A stretch of DNA of 64,000 bases from DASRDU01 sp035652435 (GTDB lineage: Bacteria > Acidobacteriota > Blastocatellia > RBC074): positions 1 through 64,000 of the forward strand of contig DASRDU010000115.1 of NCBI GenBank assembly GCA_035652435.1. The letters run 5' to 3'. Both the position numbers and the translations under genes were made by a program. This document shows positions 8,309 through 16,560 of this stretch, one piece after another. The notes under the pieces were generated by a model, which searched no databases, had not been told where the DNA came from, and saw only the letters and a list, made by a program, of their open reading frames with translations. Numbering within the stretch: the first letter of the stretch is position 1; each line of letters begins with the position of its first letter.

Positions 8309-9217
8309 TCACGAAGGGACGCTTGAGGCGTCCTGTGATTTCACCCTGGCCTGAGCGATTTGCTCCCGGGCCTCCCGCTGTGATTTTGCAATCAGGGTGT
8401 CGAGTTGCTTTTTGAGGTCGGCTGCTTTGATGACGCCACGCCAGAGGGCGACGATTTTCCCGTCACGCCCGATGACGGCTGTGCAGGGGAGCGCCGGGCC
8501 GAGACCGAAGCGCGCCATATCTTCGGTGGTCGCGCCGAGCCAGACGGGAAAGTTTATTTTCAAATCGGTGATGAACTTTCTCACCGCTTTCTGTTCGGCC
8601 AGGGTATCGGCGGAGGCGCCAATTACCTGCACGCCGAGCGCCGCGTACTGATTCTGAATCGCGGCGAGGTCGGGCATCTCTTTCAGGCAGGGGCCGCACC
8701 AGGTCGCCCAGAAATTCAGGACGACGACGCGACCGCGGAATGAACTGAGTTTCTGCTCAATGCCAAAGAGGTCTTTCAGAACAAGCTCCGCCTCGGCGCC
8801 GACGAGATTCGGCTGAGGGGCGATCTGCTCCGGGGTGGCAATGACTTTGAGTTCATCCACCCGCACAAAGTGCCTGTCCTTTCTGGAGCGCGTGAGGCCG
8901 GAAATCTCGACGCGGCTGCCGACGAGTTCCAGCCAGTTTTTACCGGGCTTTTTGTATCGGCCCTCTTCGAGCTGATAGAAAGTGGTCGCCCCCTCCTTGT
9001 CCACCACGGCCAGCAGCGTCGGATCCCCTTTTGCCACGCACTCGGACGCCTTCGCGAGGTCGGCGTGAGTGCCATAAGCGACGGTTTTCCGGTCGGCCCT
9101 GTTCCAGCAGTCGGTGCAGCAGACAACCTGACCTTCGAGTTTTGTCACGGCAAGCTGCGCCACGGCTTCACTGGCAACGATCAGCAAAAGGCAGAAAACG
9201 AAGAGAACTTTTTTCAT
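8309..9217 (-). CDS. TlpA/ResA-like thioredoxin-domain protein, exported
   Basis: 302 residues. A signal peptide covers residues 1-20 (ending AVAQ). Residues 30-130 form a Cys-containing N-terminal part (VVCCTDCWNR). Residues 140-280 form a thioredoxin fold with the WCGPC active site at 173-177, followed by LKEMPDL. This fits periplasmic thiol-disulfide oxidoreductases of the TlpA/ResA type. The extra CCxxC cluster near residue 33 could be a substrate or metal site. GGAGGTG lies just upstream of the start. It heads a minus-strand group with the barrel-like and CDF-like genes. Confidence 0.8.
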   Translation of the reverse strand: MKKVLFVFCLLLIVASEAVAQLAVTKLEGQVVCCTDCWNRADRKTVAYGTHADLAKASECVAKGDPTLLAVVDKEGATTFYQLEEGRYKKPGKNWLELVGSRVEISGLTRSRKDRHFVRVDELKVIATPEQIAPQPNLVGAEAELVLKDLFGIEQKLSSFRGRVVVLNFWATWCGPCLKEMPDLAAIQNQYAALGVQVIGASADTLAEQKAVRKFITDLKINFPVWLGATTEDMARFGLGPALPCTAVIGRDGKIVALWRGVIKAADLKKQLDTLIAKSQREAREQIAQARVKSQDASSVPS

Positions 9218-9297
9218 TCAATCACCTCCGGGAGATAATCCTGCGGCGAGCCTTCATCACGAAGGCGATAAGACGGTGACTTCTTTCAGGGAGGCTC

Positions 9298-9645
9298 TTA
9301 AATGCGAAGGACTGAAAGGCACTTCAAAGGCGGACTGAGGGAAGAGAGATAAACTGACAAATGCGCCCTCTGGTCGGTCAAGGCTGCGACAAATTGAACC
9401 TGTGCGGCCAGACTCACATCATCTGCAACCGGAGTGAAGGAGCGTTCAGGGAGTGCGCCTGTCGAAGATGCTGTAACCGGGCAGCACTCCTCCGCGTTAC
9501 ACAGGCCCACGCTGTGAGCGTCTGCCTTAAGTATTTCTTCAAGGTGATGCGAGCAGACGGCCACGCAGCCCAGGGTGAGCCACAGCAGGCACAGAGGCAG
9601 CACAAAGGCCAGTGACTTACTGATTGAGGCGCGCGGCGAAAACAT
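9298..9645 (-). CDS. Hypothetical small Cys/His-containing protein with membrane anchor or signal peptide
   Basis: 115 residues if started at the ATG at 9645. The N-terminus MFSPRASISKSLAFVLPLCLLWLTLGCVAVCSHH is a hydrophobic export signal. A short motif follows, GLCNAEECCPVTASS, with three cysteines that may bind a soft metal or form disulfides. The frame is open further upstream to 9930, but that part overlaps arsR and lacks sense. It lies on the same strand as arsR and 121 bases after it, so a role in the arsenic group is possible. No family recognised. Confidence 0.45.
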   Translation of the reverse strand: MFSPRASISKSLAFVLPLCLLWLTLGCVAVCSHHLEEILKADAHSVGLCNAEECCPVTASSTGALPERSFTPVADDVSLAAQVQFVAALTDQRAHLSVYLSSLSPPLKCLSVLRI

Positions 9646-9766
9646 GCTTCGCGGAGTATAAGGAACCTCACCCGTTTCTTCAAAACCCGCAGAGGATAAA
9701 AGCAGATGCACAACGCGGCATATTCTGCCGGGTGACCGTGGCTTATCCGGCGCCGAACCCGGACGG

Positions 9767-10183
9767 CTATTCTGCTGCTGCAATGCTCGCAGGCTTTGGT
9801 GCGCCGCGCAGCTGCACTGGCATCTGCGGCGCGCAGCAGAATCTGACCAGCCGTTCCCGGTCGCGTTGCATCTCCGGCTGCTCCCGCAGCCACGTCCGCA
9901 CTTCCCTGAAAATGCGGGCCGCGTGTTCATCAGACGGACTGACTATCTGGTAATGCATCCATTTCCCTTCGCGCCTCGCCGTCACCACGCCCGCCTGCCG
10001 CAGGTAAGCCAGGTGGCGTGAAATCGTCGGCTGAGGCGTCTGCAGCACCTCGACGAAAAAACAGACGCAGACTTCGTCATCCTGCATGAGGTTGAGCAGG
10101 CGCAGCCGCGTCCGGTCAGACAAGGCGAGAAAAAACTTTTCGGCGTCGAAATTCGCCGACCTGTTTCTGTTCGTTTTGCTCAT
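9767..10183 (-). CDS. arsR: ArsR-family metalloregulator
   Basis: 138 residues with a winged helix-turn-helix of ArsR/SmtB type: ALSDRTRLRLLNLM, then EVCVCFFVEVL with Cys39 and Cys41, and a recognition helix QPTISRHLAYLRQAGVV. The CVC pair in helix 3 is the As(III)/Sb(III) sensor site of classical ArsR proteins. A second CC pair lies in the C-terminal tail (RFCCAPQ). It is divergent from the ArsI/CadI-like gene and should repress it until arsenite releases it from DNA. The palindrome at 10252-10275 is a likely operator. Confidence 0.85.
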   Translation of the reverse strand: MSKTNRNRSANFDAEKFFLALSDRTRLRLLNLMQDDEVCVCFFVEVLQTPQPTISRHLAYLRQAGVVTARREGKWMHYQIVSPSDEHAARIFREVRTWLREQPEMQRDRERLVRFCCAPQMPVQLRGAPKPASIAAAE

Positions 10184-10251
10184 GGCGGAAAAATCTTACC
10201 ACAGACTACACATTCGCATTGACAGATATGTTCGGGGCGGCTATCATCCGC

Positions 10252-10275
10252 CACACATTCGCGAATGCGAATGTG
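10252..10275. promoter_or_regulatory. Palindrome between arsR and the arsI-like gene, likely ArsR operator
   Basis: A perfect 10-bp inverted repeat, ACACATTCGC and GCGAATGTGT, with a 4-base centre GAAT. A related half, ACACATTCGCAT, recurs at 10207-10218. It sits in the 141-bp divergent promoter region, where an ArsR dimer would be expected to bind. Confidence 0.55.
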
Positions 10276-10324
10276 TAATTGACGGCTCGAACTGAAAAAC
10301 TTTGAGACAGGGAGTAAAGCACAA

Positions 10325-10834
10325 ATGACAACCGAAACGACTGCAACTGTCCGGACGCTCAAGGCGCATCTGGCGTTGAACGTCCGCAACGTCACGGAGA
10401 GTATCGAATTCTACCGCAAAATGCTCGGCCTTGAACCATGCAAGGTGCGCACGGGTTATGCCAAATTCGACGTGCAGAACCCGCCGCTCAACCTGACGCT
10501 CAACGAAGTGCCTTTCAACGAACGCGGGGCGCTCTCACACCTCGGCCTGCAGGTCGCCTCGACCGCAGACGTGCTGGCGGTGCGCGACCGCTGGGTGGCC
10601 GCCGGGCTCGCGACGCGCGACGAGATGCAGACCAGTTGCTGCTACGCCGTGCAGGACAAAGCCTGGGTCAGCGACCCCGACGGCAACGACTGGGAAGTGT
10701 TCGTCGTGCTGGAAGACAACCTGCCGGAAACAAAGGGCGCCAGCGCGTGCTGCACGTCGGACTCGACCGCGGCACAGATGGTCCGGCTCAGCTCTTCGTG
10801 CGCGACCAAAGCCCCGGCTGATGTTCAGGCATGA
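10325..10834 (+). CDS. ArsI/CadI-family metalloenzyme (C-As lyase-like dioxygenase)
   Basis: 169 residues with a glyoxalase/VOC fold. AHLALNVRNVTESIEFYRKM carries His15, SHLG carries His72 and WEVF carries Glu124, together the expected Fe(II) ligands. TSCCYA holds the vicinal Cys105-Cys106 pair that binds trivalent organoarsenicals in ArsI. ArsI cleaves the C-As bond of methylarsenite. CadI-like relatives have less clear roles. The Cys pair and the arsR/aquaporin context favour the arsenic reading. A cysteine-rich tail (ACCTS) follows. The stop overlaps the start of the aquaporin gene. Confidence 0.75.
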   Translation: MTTETTATVRTLKAHLALNVRNVTESIEFYRKMLGLEPCKVRTGYAKFDVQNPPLNLTLNEVPFNERGALSHLGLQVASTADVLAVRDRWVAAGLATRDEMQTSCCYAVQDKAWVSDPDGNDWEVFVVLEDNLPETKGASACCTSDSTAAQMVRLSSSCATKAPADVQA

Positions 10835-11571
10835 ATCATCAGGCAGTAATGAGCCTTCCGCGACGACTGACCGCGGAAGCGACCGGGACGGCAATGCTGC
10901 TGGCGACAGTGATTGGCTCCGGCATTATGGGAGAGCGACTGGCCGGCGGCAACACGGCCATCGCGCTCCTTGCCAACACGCTGGCCACGGGCGCCGTGCT
11001 GGTGGCGCTCATTCTCACCTTCGGGCCGATTTCTGGCGCGCACTTCAACCCCGCCGTGACTCTCGCCGATGCCTCAGAGGGCGGACTTCCGTGGCGGCTT
11101 GTGCCGGGCTACATCGCGGCTCAGGCGGCGGGCGCATTCATCGGCGTGGCGGCGGCCCATCTGATGTTCGGTGAGCCGCTCTTTTCCGCCTCGCGGCACG
11201 TGCGCTCGGGCGGGGCGCAGATGTTCAGCGAGTTTGTGGCGACCTTCGGGCTTTTGTCTGTCATCCGGGGTTGCTCACACAGGCGCCCGGAGGCAGTACC
11301 CTTCGCGGTCGGCGCTTACATCACGGCGGCATACTGGTTCACCTCGTCCACGTCGTTCGCAAACCCGGCGGTGACACTCGCCCGGGCCGCGAGCGACACG
11401 TTTGCCGGGATCAGGCCGATTGATGCGCCGGGTTTCATTGTTTCGCAGCTGCCCGGGGCGGGAGCGGCCACGGTCATCTTTCACTGGCTCGTCCCGTCAC
11501 TTCCCCAAAATGCTCCGGCTGTCGCCGGGCCGCACAAGCGGACGCCGGAGCGCGAGGAGATTTACCGATGA
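10831..11571 (+). CDS. Aquaporin/aquaglyceroporin, AqpS-like
   Basis: 246 residues, MIP family, with six membrane segments and two NPA boxes at residues 73-75 (HFNPAVTLAD) and 178-180 (FANPAVTLAR). In arsenic operons of rhizobia, AqpS lets arsenite or methylarsenite cross the membrane. Here it starts inside the ATGA overlap with the ArsI-like gene, so the two are translationally coupled. A role in release of arsenite formed by the lyase is likely but inferred. It overlaps the next gene by four bases as well. Confidence 0.8.
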   Translation: MNHQAVMSLPRRLTAEATGTAMLLATVIGSGIMGERLAGGNTAIALLANTLATGAVLVALILTFGPISGAHFNPAVTLADASEGGLPWRLVPGYIAAQAAGAFIGVAAAHLMFGEPLFSASRHVRSGGAQMFSEFVATFGLLSVIRGCSHRRPEAVPFAVGAYITAAYWFTSSTSFANPAVTLARAASDTFAGIRPIDAPGFIVSQLPGAGAATVIFHWLVPSLPQNAPAVAGPHKRTPEREEIYR

Positions 11572-12290
11572 TTCAAAAAGCCTTTTTCCTTTCAGCTGCT
11601 CTGCTCCTTCTCATTGCCATCGCATCCGCACAGGACCCGATGAAGGTTGCGCCTCAGGCTTATAAACTCGAATTTGAAAACGAATGGGTGAAGGTGACGC
11701 GCGTCCATTACGCCCCGCACGAAAAGATTCCGGCGCACGATCATACCGAGACCGGGGCCGCCTACGTCTACCTCAATGACAGCGGTCCGGTCATCTTCAA
11801 ACACATCGGGCTCGAATACGGCGCGATCACGAGGGCCGCGACAAAGGCCGGGAGCTTCCGCGTCTACAAGGCGGTGAAGGAGGTTCACGAGGTGGAGAAC
11901 CCGAACGACACGCCGAGCGACTTCCTGCGCGTCGAATTCAAGACCGCCCCGGATACCGAGCATCCCCTGCGCGGCAAGTTCTACCGCGAGACTTACACGG
12001 CGGGCGAAAACTTCGAGAAGGTACAGTTTGAGAACGCGCAGGTCCGCATCACAAGACTCGCCTGCGGGAAAGCGGCCTGCGACGTGTCGGCGAATGCGAC
12101 GGAGCCCGTGCTGCTGGTCGCGCTCTCGCCGGTGAAACTGAAAGCGGCCCGCGGCGGCCTGAAGGAGATCGCGCCCGGAGGGACGCGGTGGCTTGGCGCG
12201 GGTGAGAAGGCGGAGGTTAAGAATGATGGCGGCGCACCGGTCGAGCAGCTCCGCATTGAATTCAAGACGAAGCCGGTAAAGACGAAATGA
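11568..12290 (+). CDS. Exported tandem cupin-like protein
   Basis: 240 residues with a signal peptide ending ASAQ (about residue 22). Two similar halves follow: YKLEFENEWVKVTRVHYAPHEKIPAHDH in the first, and VQFENAQVRITRLACGKAACDV in the second. The first half keeps the His-x-His ligands of a cupin (HDH), the second does not. The cargo is unknown. It is joined by ATGA overlaps to the aquaporin before and the small membrane protein after, so it belongs to the arsenic operon by position. Confidence 0.55.
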   Translation: MIQKAFFLSAALLLLIAIASAQDPMKVAPQAYKLEFENEWVKVTRVHYAPHEKIPAHDHTETGAAYVYLNDSGPVIFKHIGLEYGAITRAATKAGSFRVYKAVKEVHEVENPNDTPSDFLRVEFKTAPDTEHPLRGKFYRETYTAGENFEKVQFENAQVRITRLACGKAACDVSANATEPVLLVALSPVKLKAARGGLKEIAPGGTRWLGAGEKAEVKNDGGAPVEQLRIEFKTKPVKTK

Positions 12291-12499
12291 GCGAACTGAC
12301 ACGGCAAAAATTTGTCGGAGGGTGGCCCGGAATCCTTCTCGGCATCCTTCAGATGGCCTTTGCGGGGGCTGCCGCCATCATCTGGGGTTCTGGCGGCCTG
12401 CAGCCCCTTGTCTGGGCGCTTGCTGGTTTCGCGCTTCTCTTCACGCTCGTCAGCCTTCTTCTCTACCACAGGCCGGGAAACAGCAGTCAACGGAGGTGA
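12287..12499 (+). CDS. Small two-helix membrane protein
   Basis: 70 residues with two hydrophobic helices (GILLGILQMAFAGAAAIIWG and LVWALAGFALLFTLVSLLLY) and short charged ends. It starts in an ATGA overlap with the cupin gene and closes the arsR-divergent operon. Function unknown. The operon coupling is the main reason to believe it is real. Confidence 0.5.
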   Translation: MSELTRQKFVGGWPGILLGILQMAFAGAAAIIWGSGGLQPLVWALAGFALLFTLVSLLLYHRPGNSSQRR

Positions 12500-12549
12500 G
12501 GCTCAATTGACCGAACCGAAACGAGTGCTGATTGTACGCTGATTGATCG

Positions 12550-13365
12550 TCAGCGGGACGAGACTCTGCGACGTTCCGCGCCCTGCTCCGCTGCCGGGTG
12601 AGGTTGAGACTGCCCTTTCACTCTCCGAACCATCTTCTCAAACGCCGGCTGGAGATCGGCGTCAAGCTTCAATGCCTGACTGAAGTCCTGCTCGGCTTCG
12701 GCTTCGCGGCCCTGAAGCAGATGAACGATCCCGCGATTCAGATATGGCACCGCGTAACGCTCATCGAGCCTGATCGCCCGACTGTAATCAACCATCGCCC
12801 TGTCGAGATCGCCCTTCGCTTTCCAGGCGGTGCCACGATTGTTGAGCGCGCAGGCGAGTTGCGGATTCAGTCTGAGGGCCTGGTCGTAATCGGCAATCGC
12901 GCCGTCCAGGTCATTGACGGCTTTGCGCGCATTGCCGCGATTGTTGAAGGCCGCCGCCAGATGCGGGTTCAGTTCAATCGTGCGGTCAAAGTCGGCAATG
13001 GCCCCTGCGAGATCGCCTTTATCGCGTCTGGCGATCCCGCGATTGTACCAGGCTTCCCAGTGATTCGGTTTCAACTCGACCGCCCGGCTGTAATCGGCAA
13101 TCGCGGCGTCGAGTTCGCCTTTGTCGTGTCTCGCCACGCCGCGGTTGTAATAAGCAGTCTCGTAATTCGGATCGAACGTGAGCGCGAGGTCGTAATCGGC
13201 GATTGCCCTGTCCAGATCGCCTTTGACCTGCCATTGCGCGGCGCGCTGGCAATACGACGCGGCGGAAGCCGTTCTGGATTGCGCCTGAATGATTGAAACG
13301 ATGAAGGTGAACAGAAGGGCGGTGAGCAGGGTGCGTGAGATCAGGAAGTGTCTGGCAACTATCAT
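12550..13365 (-). CDS. Exported TPR-repeat protein
   Basis: 271 residues with an N-terminal signal (ISRTLLTALLFTFIVSIIQAQ) and about six tetratricopeptide repeats between residues 35 and 250, each with the AxxxRGxxxxxKGDLDxAIADYDxAxxLxP pattern. Such proteins make protein-protein contacts in the periplasm or at the membrane. AGGAGGAGG lies before the start. The Pho-box-like array and a TATGAT -10 element upstream, together with phoR just beyond, suggest phosphate control. It has no enzymatic domain. Confidence 0.8.
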   Translation of the reverse strand: MIVARHFLISRTLLTALLFTFIVSIIQAQSRTASAASYCQRAAQWQVKGDLDRAIADYDLALTFDPNYETAYYNRGVARHDKGELDAAIADYSRAVELKPNHWEAWYNRGIARRDKGDLAGAIADFDRTIELNPHLAAAFNNRGNARKAVNDLDGAIADYDQALRLNPQLACALNNRGTAWKAKGDLDRAMVDYSRAIRLDERYAVPYLNRGIVHLLQGREAEAEQDFSQALKLDADLQPAFEKMVRRVKGQSQPHPAAEQGAERRRVSSR

Positions 13366-13494
13366 AACGTTCCTCCTCCTGTCAGCAATCCGGGGGCAGG
13401 TTGATGATGACCGGGTCAGCCCTGGTTCTCGCGGCGGGAGGGAGTAGAACTGAGACTGTGCCGGTGCGCGGGATCATAGCACCGGATCAATTTC

Positions 13495-13535
13495 ATGTAA
13501 CGGGAATTTTAAGCCGGCGTTAAGTCAGTGTTAAG
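13495..13535 (-). promoter_or_regulatory. Pho-box-like array upstream of the TPR gene
   Basis: Read on the minus strand, four 8-bp units at exact 11-bp period: CTTAACAC, CTTAACGC, CTTAAAAT and CGTTACAT (starts 13535, 13524, 13513, 13502). The last unit contains TTACAT, and TATGAT follows 16 bases on, a plausible -35/-10 pair for the TPR gene. It matches the 8+3 layout of the cyanobacterial Pho box. The rest of 13366-13623 holds no gene I can support. Confidence 0.65.
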
Positions 13536-13623
13536 TCTTGTGATGCCTGGCGGCTGTCGCTGTGGCGGGCACAGGAAAATGCCTGAGAATTGCGAGCAGT
13601 GTGGGGATGATGAGGAATTCAAA

Positions 13624-14997
13624 TCATCTGCGTCTGGCTTCATCAGCGGCGGCAGACGCTACGGAGGTTTCGGGCCGGATGTTTACGGGGAGGGAATCGG
13701 CAGCGACACGGGCCGGCAGTTTGATGACGAACTCGCTTCCGGTGCCCGCCTCGCTGGTCACTGACACTTCTCCGCCGTGCGCCCGCGCGAGGTGCTTGAC
13801 GATGGCGAGGCCGAGGCCGGTGCCGCCCAGGTCGCGGGAGCGGGCCTTGTCAACGCGGTAGAAGCGCTCGAACACGCGCGGCAGATCGTGCGCCGGGATT
13901 CCGGTTCCCGTGTCGCGCACGCTGATCAGAATCTGACTGTCATCTTCGGCGGCTGAGGCGGTGATGACGACCTTTCCGTCAGGGCGGTTGAATTTGATGG
14001 CGTTGTCCGCGAGGTTGGTCAGGATTTGCTCCAGGCGGCGGCGGTCGGCGATGACGTGGCAGGCTTCAGTGACTTCGTTGCACAACTGCACGCGCAGTTT
14101 ATGGCAGCGCGGGCCGAGGGCCAGGAAGACCTCATCCACCAGCCGGCCCAGGGGAAACTGCTCCAGCCGCAACTGCACCGCGCCTGATTCGATGGCCGAG
14201 AGTTCCGCGATGTCGCTCACCAGATCGCGCATCCGTTCGGCGTTGCGCTGGATCGTCTGAAGGAAACGCACGCTGTTTTCGCGGTCTTCCAGCCCACCGC
14301 TCAGCAGGGTTTCGACGAAGGCCGAGATCGAAGAGAGCGGCGTGCGCAGTTCGTGCGAGACGTTGGTCAGGAATTCCTGCCGGATGCGTTCGAGTTTTTC
14401 GAGCTGCGTGATGTCAATGAATGTCCCCACCACACCGTCAATCTGCTTCTCATTCAGGCGCAGCGGCGCGGCATAAAGCCTCAGCACGCGCTTCCCCTGA
14501 TTGTTTCCCTGCCCGTCGCGGGCCTCGACGCGCGTCTCGATTTGTCTGCCCTGCCCGAGTACAGTGGCGAAGGCCTGATGAATCTGCGGGTCACGGCTGA
14601 TGTCCGCCATTCGCCCGACCAGCCGCTGGTCGAGCCCCAGCAGGCGGCGGGCGTTGCTGTTGATAAACTGCACCCGTGAATCAGCGCCGGTGATCACGAG
14701 CCCCCCAGCCACCGAATCCAGAATTGAGCGCAGGCAGTCCCGCTGCTGCTCGGTAAATGTGAGTTCCGTTCGTAACGACTCGAGTGTGTGTTCGCTTTCG
14801 CGCAGCAGCTGTTGCCGGGTACGAATCGCGAGGCGCAGGGCGGTGGCAATCAGCAGAGTGGCGACGACTGTCGTGATCAGAAAGGAAACGGCCGGATTCA
14901 TCCGCGGCAGGAGCCACCGCCCGGCCGTTTCATAAATGGCGAGGAGTGCGGCCAGCCCCACGATTGTTGCGCCGAGTTGTGGCTTACCTGTCGGCAT
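13624..14997 (-). CDS. phoR: Sensor histidine kinase, PhoR-like
   Basis: 457 residues from the ATG at 14997, ten bases after phoB. Two N-terminal membrane helices, a PAS domain (DSVAGGLVITGADSRVQFIN), a HisKA dimerisation helix with NVSHELRTPLSS holding the phosphorylated His, and an HATPase domain with N, G1 (DTGTGIP) and G2 (GGTGLGLAIVKHLA) boxes. PhoR phosphorylates PhoB under phosphate limitation. A longer frame to 15120 exists but overlaps phoB. Last gene of the minus-strand porin-pst-pho operon. Confidence 0.88.
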   Translation of the reverse strand: MPTGKPQLGATIVGLAALLAIYETAGRWLLPRMNPAVSFLITTVVATLLIATALRLAIRTRQQLLRESEHTLESLRTELTFTEQQRDCLRSILDSVAGGLVITGADSRVQFINSNARRLLGLDQRLVGRMADISRDPQIHQAFATVLGQGRQIETRVEARDGQGNNQGKRVLRLYAAPLRLNEKQIDGVVGTFIDITQLEKLERIRQEFLTNVSHELRTPLSSISAFVETLLSGGLEDRENSVRFLQTIQRNAERMRDLVSDIAELSAIESGAVQLRLEQFPLGRLVDEVFLALGPRCHKLRVQLCNEVTEACHVIADRRRLEQILTNLADNAIKFNRPDGKVVITASAAEDDSQILISVRDTGTGIPAHDLPRVFERFYRVDKARSRDLGGTGLGLAIVKHLARAHGGEVSVTSEAGTGSEFVIKLPARVAADSLPVNIRPETSVASAAADEARRR

Positions 14998-15007
14998 GGG
15001 GGTGGCA

Positions 15008-15790
15008 TCAGACCTGCCCGGCCAGCGCGGGTTGTGAATTCTGCCCGGTGGGGGAATGGTTTTCGGCGCACCCGCGGAAGCGGTACCCGATGCCGATGAC
15101 CGTTTCAATACAGTTGCCACACGCGCCGAGCTTTTTGCGCAGGCCGCTGATGTGGACGTCGAGCGTCCGCGCCTCGCCGTAATATTCGAGCCCCCAGACG
15201 CTATCGAGCAGCCGCTCGCGCGGCACCACGCGCCCCTGATTCCGCGACAGAATCGAGAGCAGCGCGAATTCCTTGCGCGTCAGTCTGACCTCCGAGCCGT
15301 CGCAATACACGGTGAAGTTCGGGTAATCAATCCGCAGGTGTCCGTCGTCGTACATTTCCGTCTGATCCGGTGAATCGTAGCCCGAGCGCCGCAGCGCCGC
15401 GCGCACCCGCGCGACCAGTTCGCGCACGCTGAAGGGCTTGGTGATGTAATCGTCCGCGCCCAGATCGAGCCCGCGCACCTTGTCGGCTTCATCCGTCCGC
15501 GCCGTCAGCATAATGATGGGGACGGATCTGGTCGGCTCTTCACTGCGAAAGCGGCGGCAGAGTTCGTAACCGTCCATCCCCGGCAGGTTCACGTCGAGAA
15601 TGATGAGGTCAGGCCGGTCGGCGCTCTGGTCTGTGCCGCCGCGAGCCTGCCGGCGCCCGAGGGCGGCAATCAGGCCTTCCTCCCCGCTCAGCGCAATCCG
15701 GGCAGTGAAGGCGCTCTCGCGTTCGAGGTTGTAGCGGATACTTTCGGCAATGTCGGGATCGTCCTCAATGATCAGAATCTGTGGCTTCAT
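15008..15790 (-). CDS. phoB: Response regulator, PhoB-like (OmpR class)
   Basis: 260 residues. Receiver domain 1-140 with the phospho-acceptor Asp66 in LIILDVNLPGMDG, followed by a winged-helix DNA-binding domain (LTRKEFALLSILSRNQG, then the VWG motif). Unlike usual PhoB proteins there is a short Gly/Arg-rich insertion (about residues 45-60, RRQARGGTDQSADRP) before the acceptor strand. A good AGGGTGAAG ribosome site precedes the ATG. Together with phoR it should control the Pho-box-like arrays in this window. Confidence 0.88.
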   Translation of the reverse strand: MKPQILIIEDDPDIAESIRYNLERESAFTARIALSGEEGLIAALGRRQARGGTDQSADRPDLIILDVNLPGMDGYELCRRFRSEEPTRSVPIIMLTARTDEADKVRGLDLGADDYITKPFSVRELVARVRAALRRSGYDSPDQTEMYDDGHLRIDYPNFTVYCDGSEVRLTRKEFALLSILSRNQGRVVPRERLLDSVWGLEYYGEARTLDVHISGLRKKLGACGNCIETVIGIGYRFRGCAENHSPTGQNSQPALAGQV

Positions 15791-15851
15791 ACTTCACCCT
15801 GTCAGTTCGAGGGATGGATTTCAGAGATGTGAGTCCGGGGCCGTGCCCGGA

Positions 15852-16514
15852 TCATTTCGACAACTGGCTGTGCTTGATCACCAGCGCCTCCTTCATAAAC
15901 ACGATCTGCTCGCAGATGTCGGTGACGTAATCGCCGATCCGCTCCAGGTGCTTGGCCACCAGGATCAGGCGCGCGGCGCGGCTGGCGGCATTCTGGTCGC
16001 GCGACATGTGGTCCATCAGGTCGTGGAAGATGCGGTCATAGAGCTGGTCTATGTCGTCGTCACGCTCGATCACGGCACGCGCCGCGGCGGCGTCAGACGC
16101 GGCGAAAGCGTCGAGCGCGGCGTGCAGCATCTCGCGCGCGACCTCGCTCATGCGCGGCAGGTCGATGTACTGGCTGAGCTGTGGCTCGTTATTCAGGTCG
16201 AGCGCGGCGCGCGCGATGTTGCAGGCGTGGTCCGCAATGCGTTCGAGGATCGGCGTCACCTTGACGGCAGTGATCACGAAGCGCAGGTCGCGGGCCTCGG
16301 GCGATTTGAGCGCCAGCACGCGGATGCACGTCCGATCCATCTCCAGCTCCATGGCGTCTATCCGGTCGTCATCGGCCAGCACCGTCTCGGCCAGCTCCGA
16401 GTCCCGCTCGGTGAGCGCGCGCATCGCCCGCTCGATCGCGGCCTCGACTTCGCCGCCCATCAGCAGGACGTGGTCGCGCAGTTGATTCAATTCCGGTTCA
16501 AGCAGGCTGTACAT
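15852..16514 (-). CDS. phoU: Phosphate transport regulator PhoU
   Basis: 220 residues of two PhoU three-helix repeats with the E/DxxxD metal-binding pattern (DRIDAMELEMDRTCIRVLAL and HLERIGDYVTDICEQIVFM). PhoU links the Pst transporter to PhoR and damps phosphate signalling when phosphate is plentiful. It lies between pstB and phoB in the usual operon order and starts with GAGG before the ATG. Confidence 0.9.
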   Translation of the reverse strand: MYSLLEPELNQLRDHVLLMGGEVEAAIERAMRALTERDSELAETVLADDDRIDAMELEMDRTCIRVLALKSPEARDLRFVITAVKVTPILERIADHACNIARAALDLNNEPQLSQYIDLPRMSEVAREMLHAALDAFAASDAAAARAVIERDDDIDQLYDRIFHDLMDHMSRDQNAASRAARLILVAKHLERIGDYVTDICEQIVFMKEALVIKHSQLSK

Positions 16515-16560
16515 TTATTACCTCAGTGGCGGTGCCGTTGATAACGACCGACTGCCGTCT

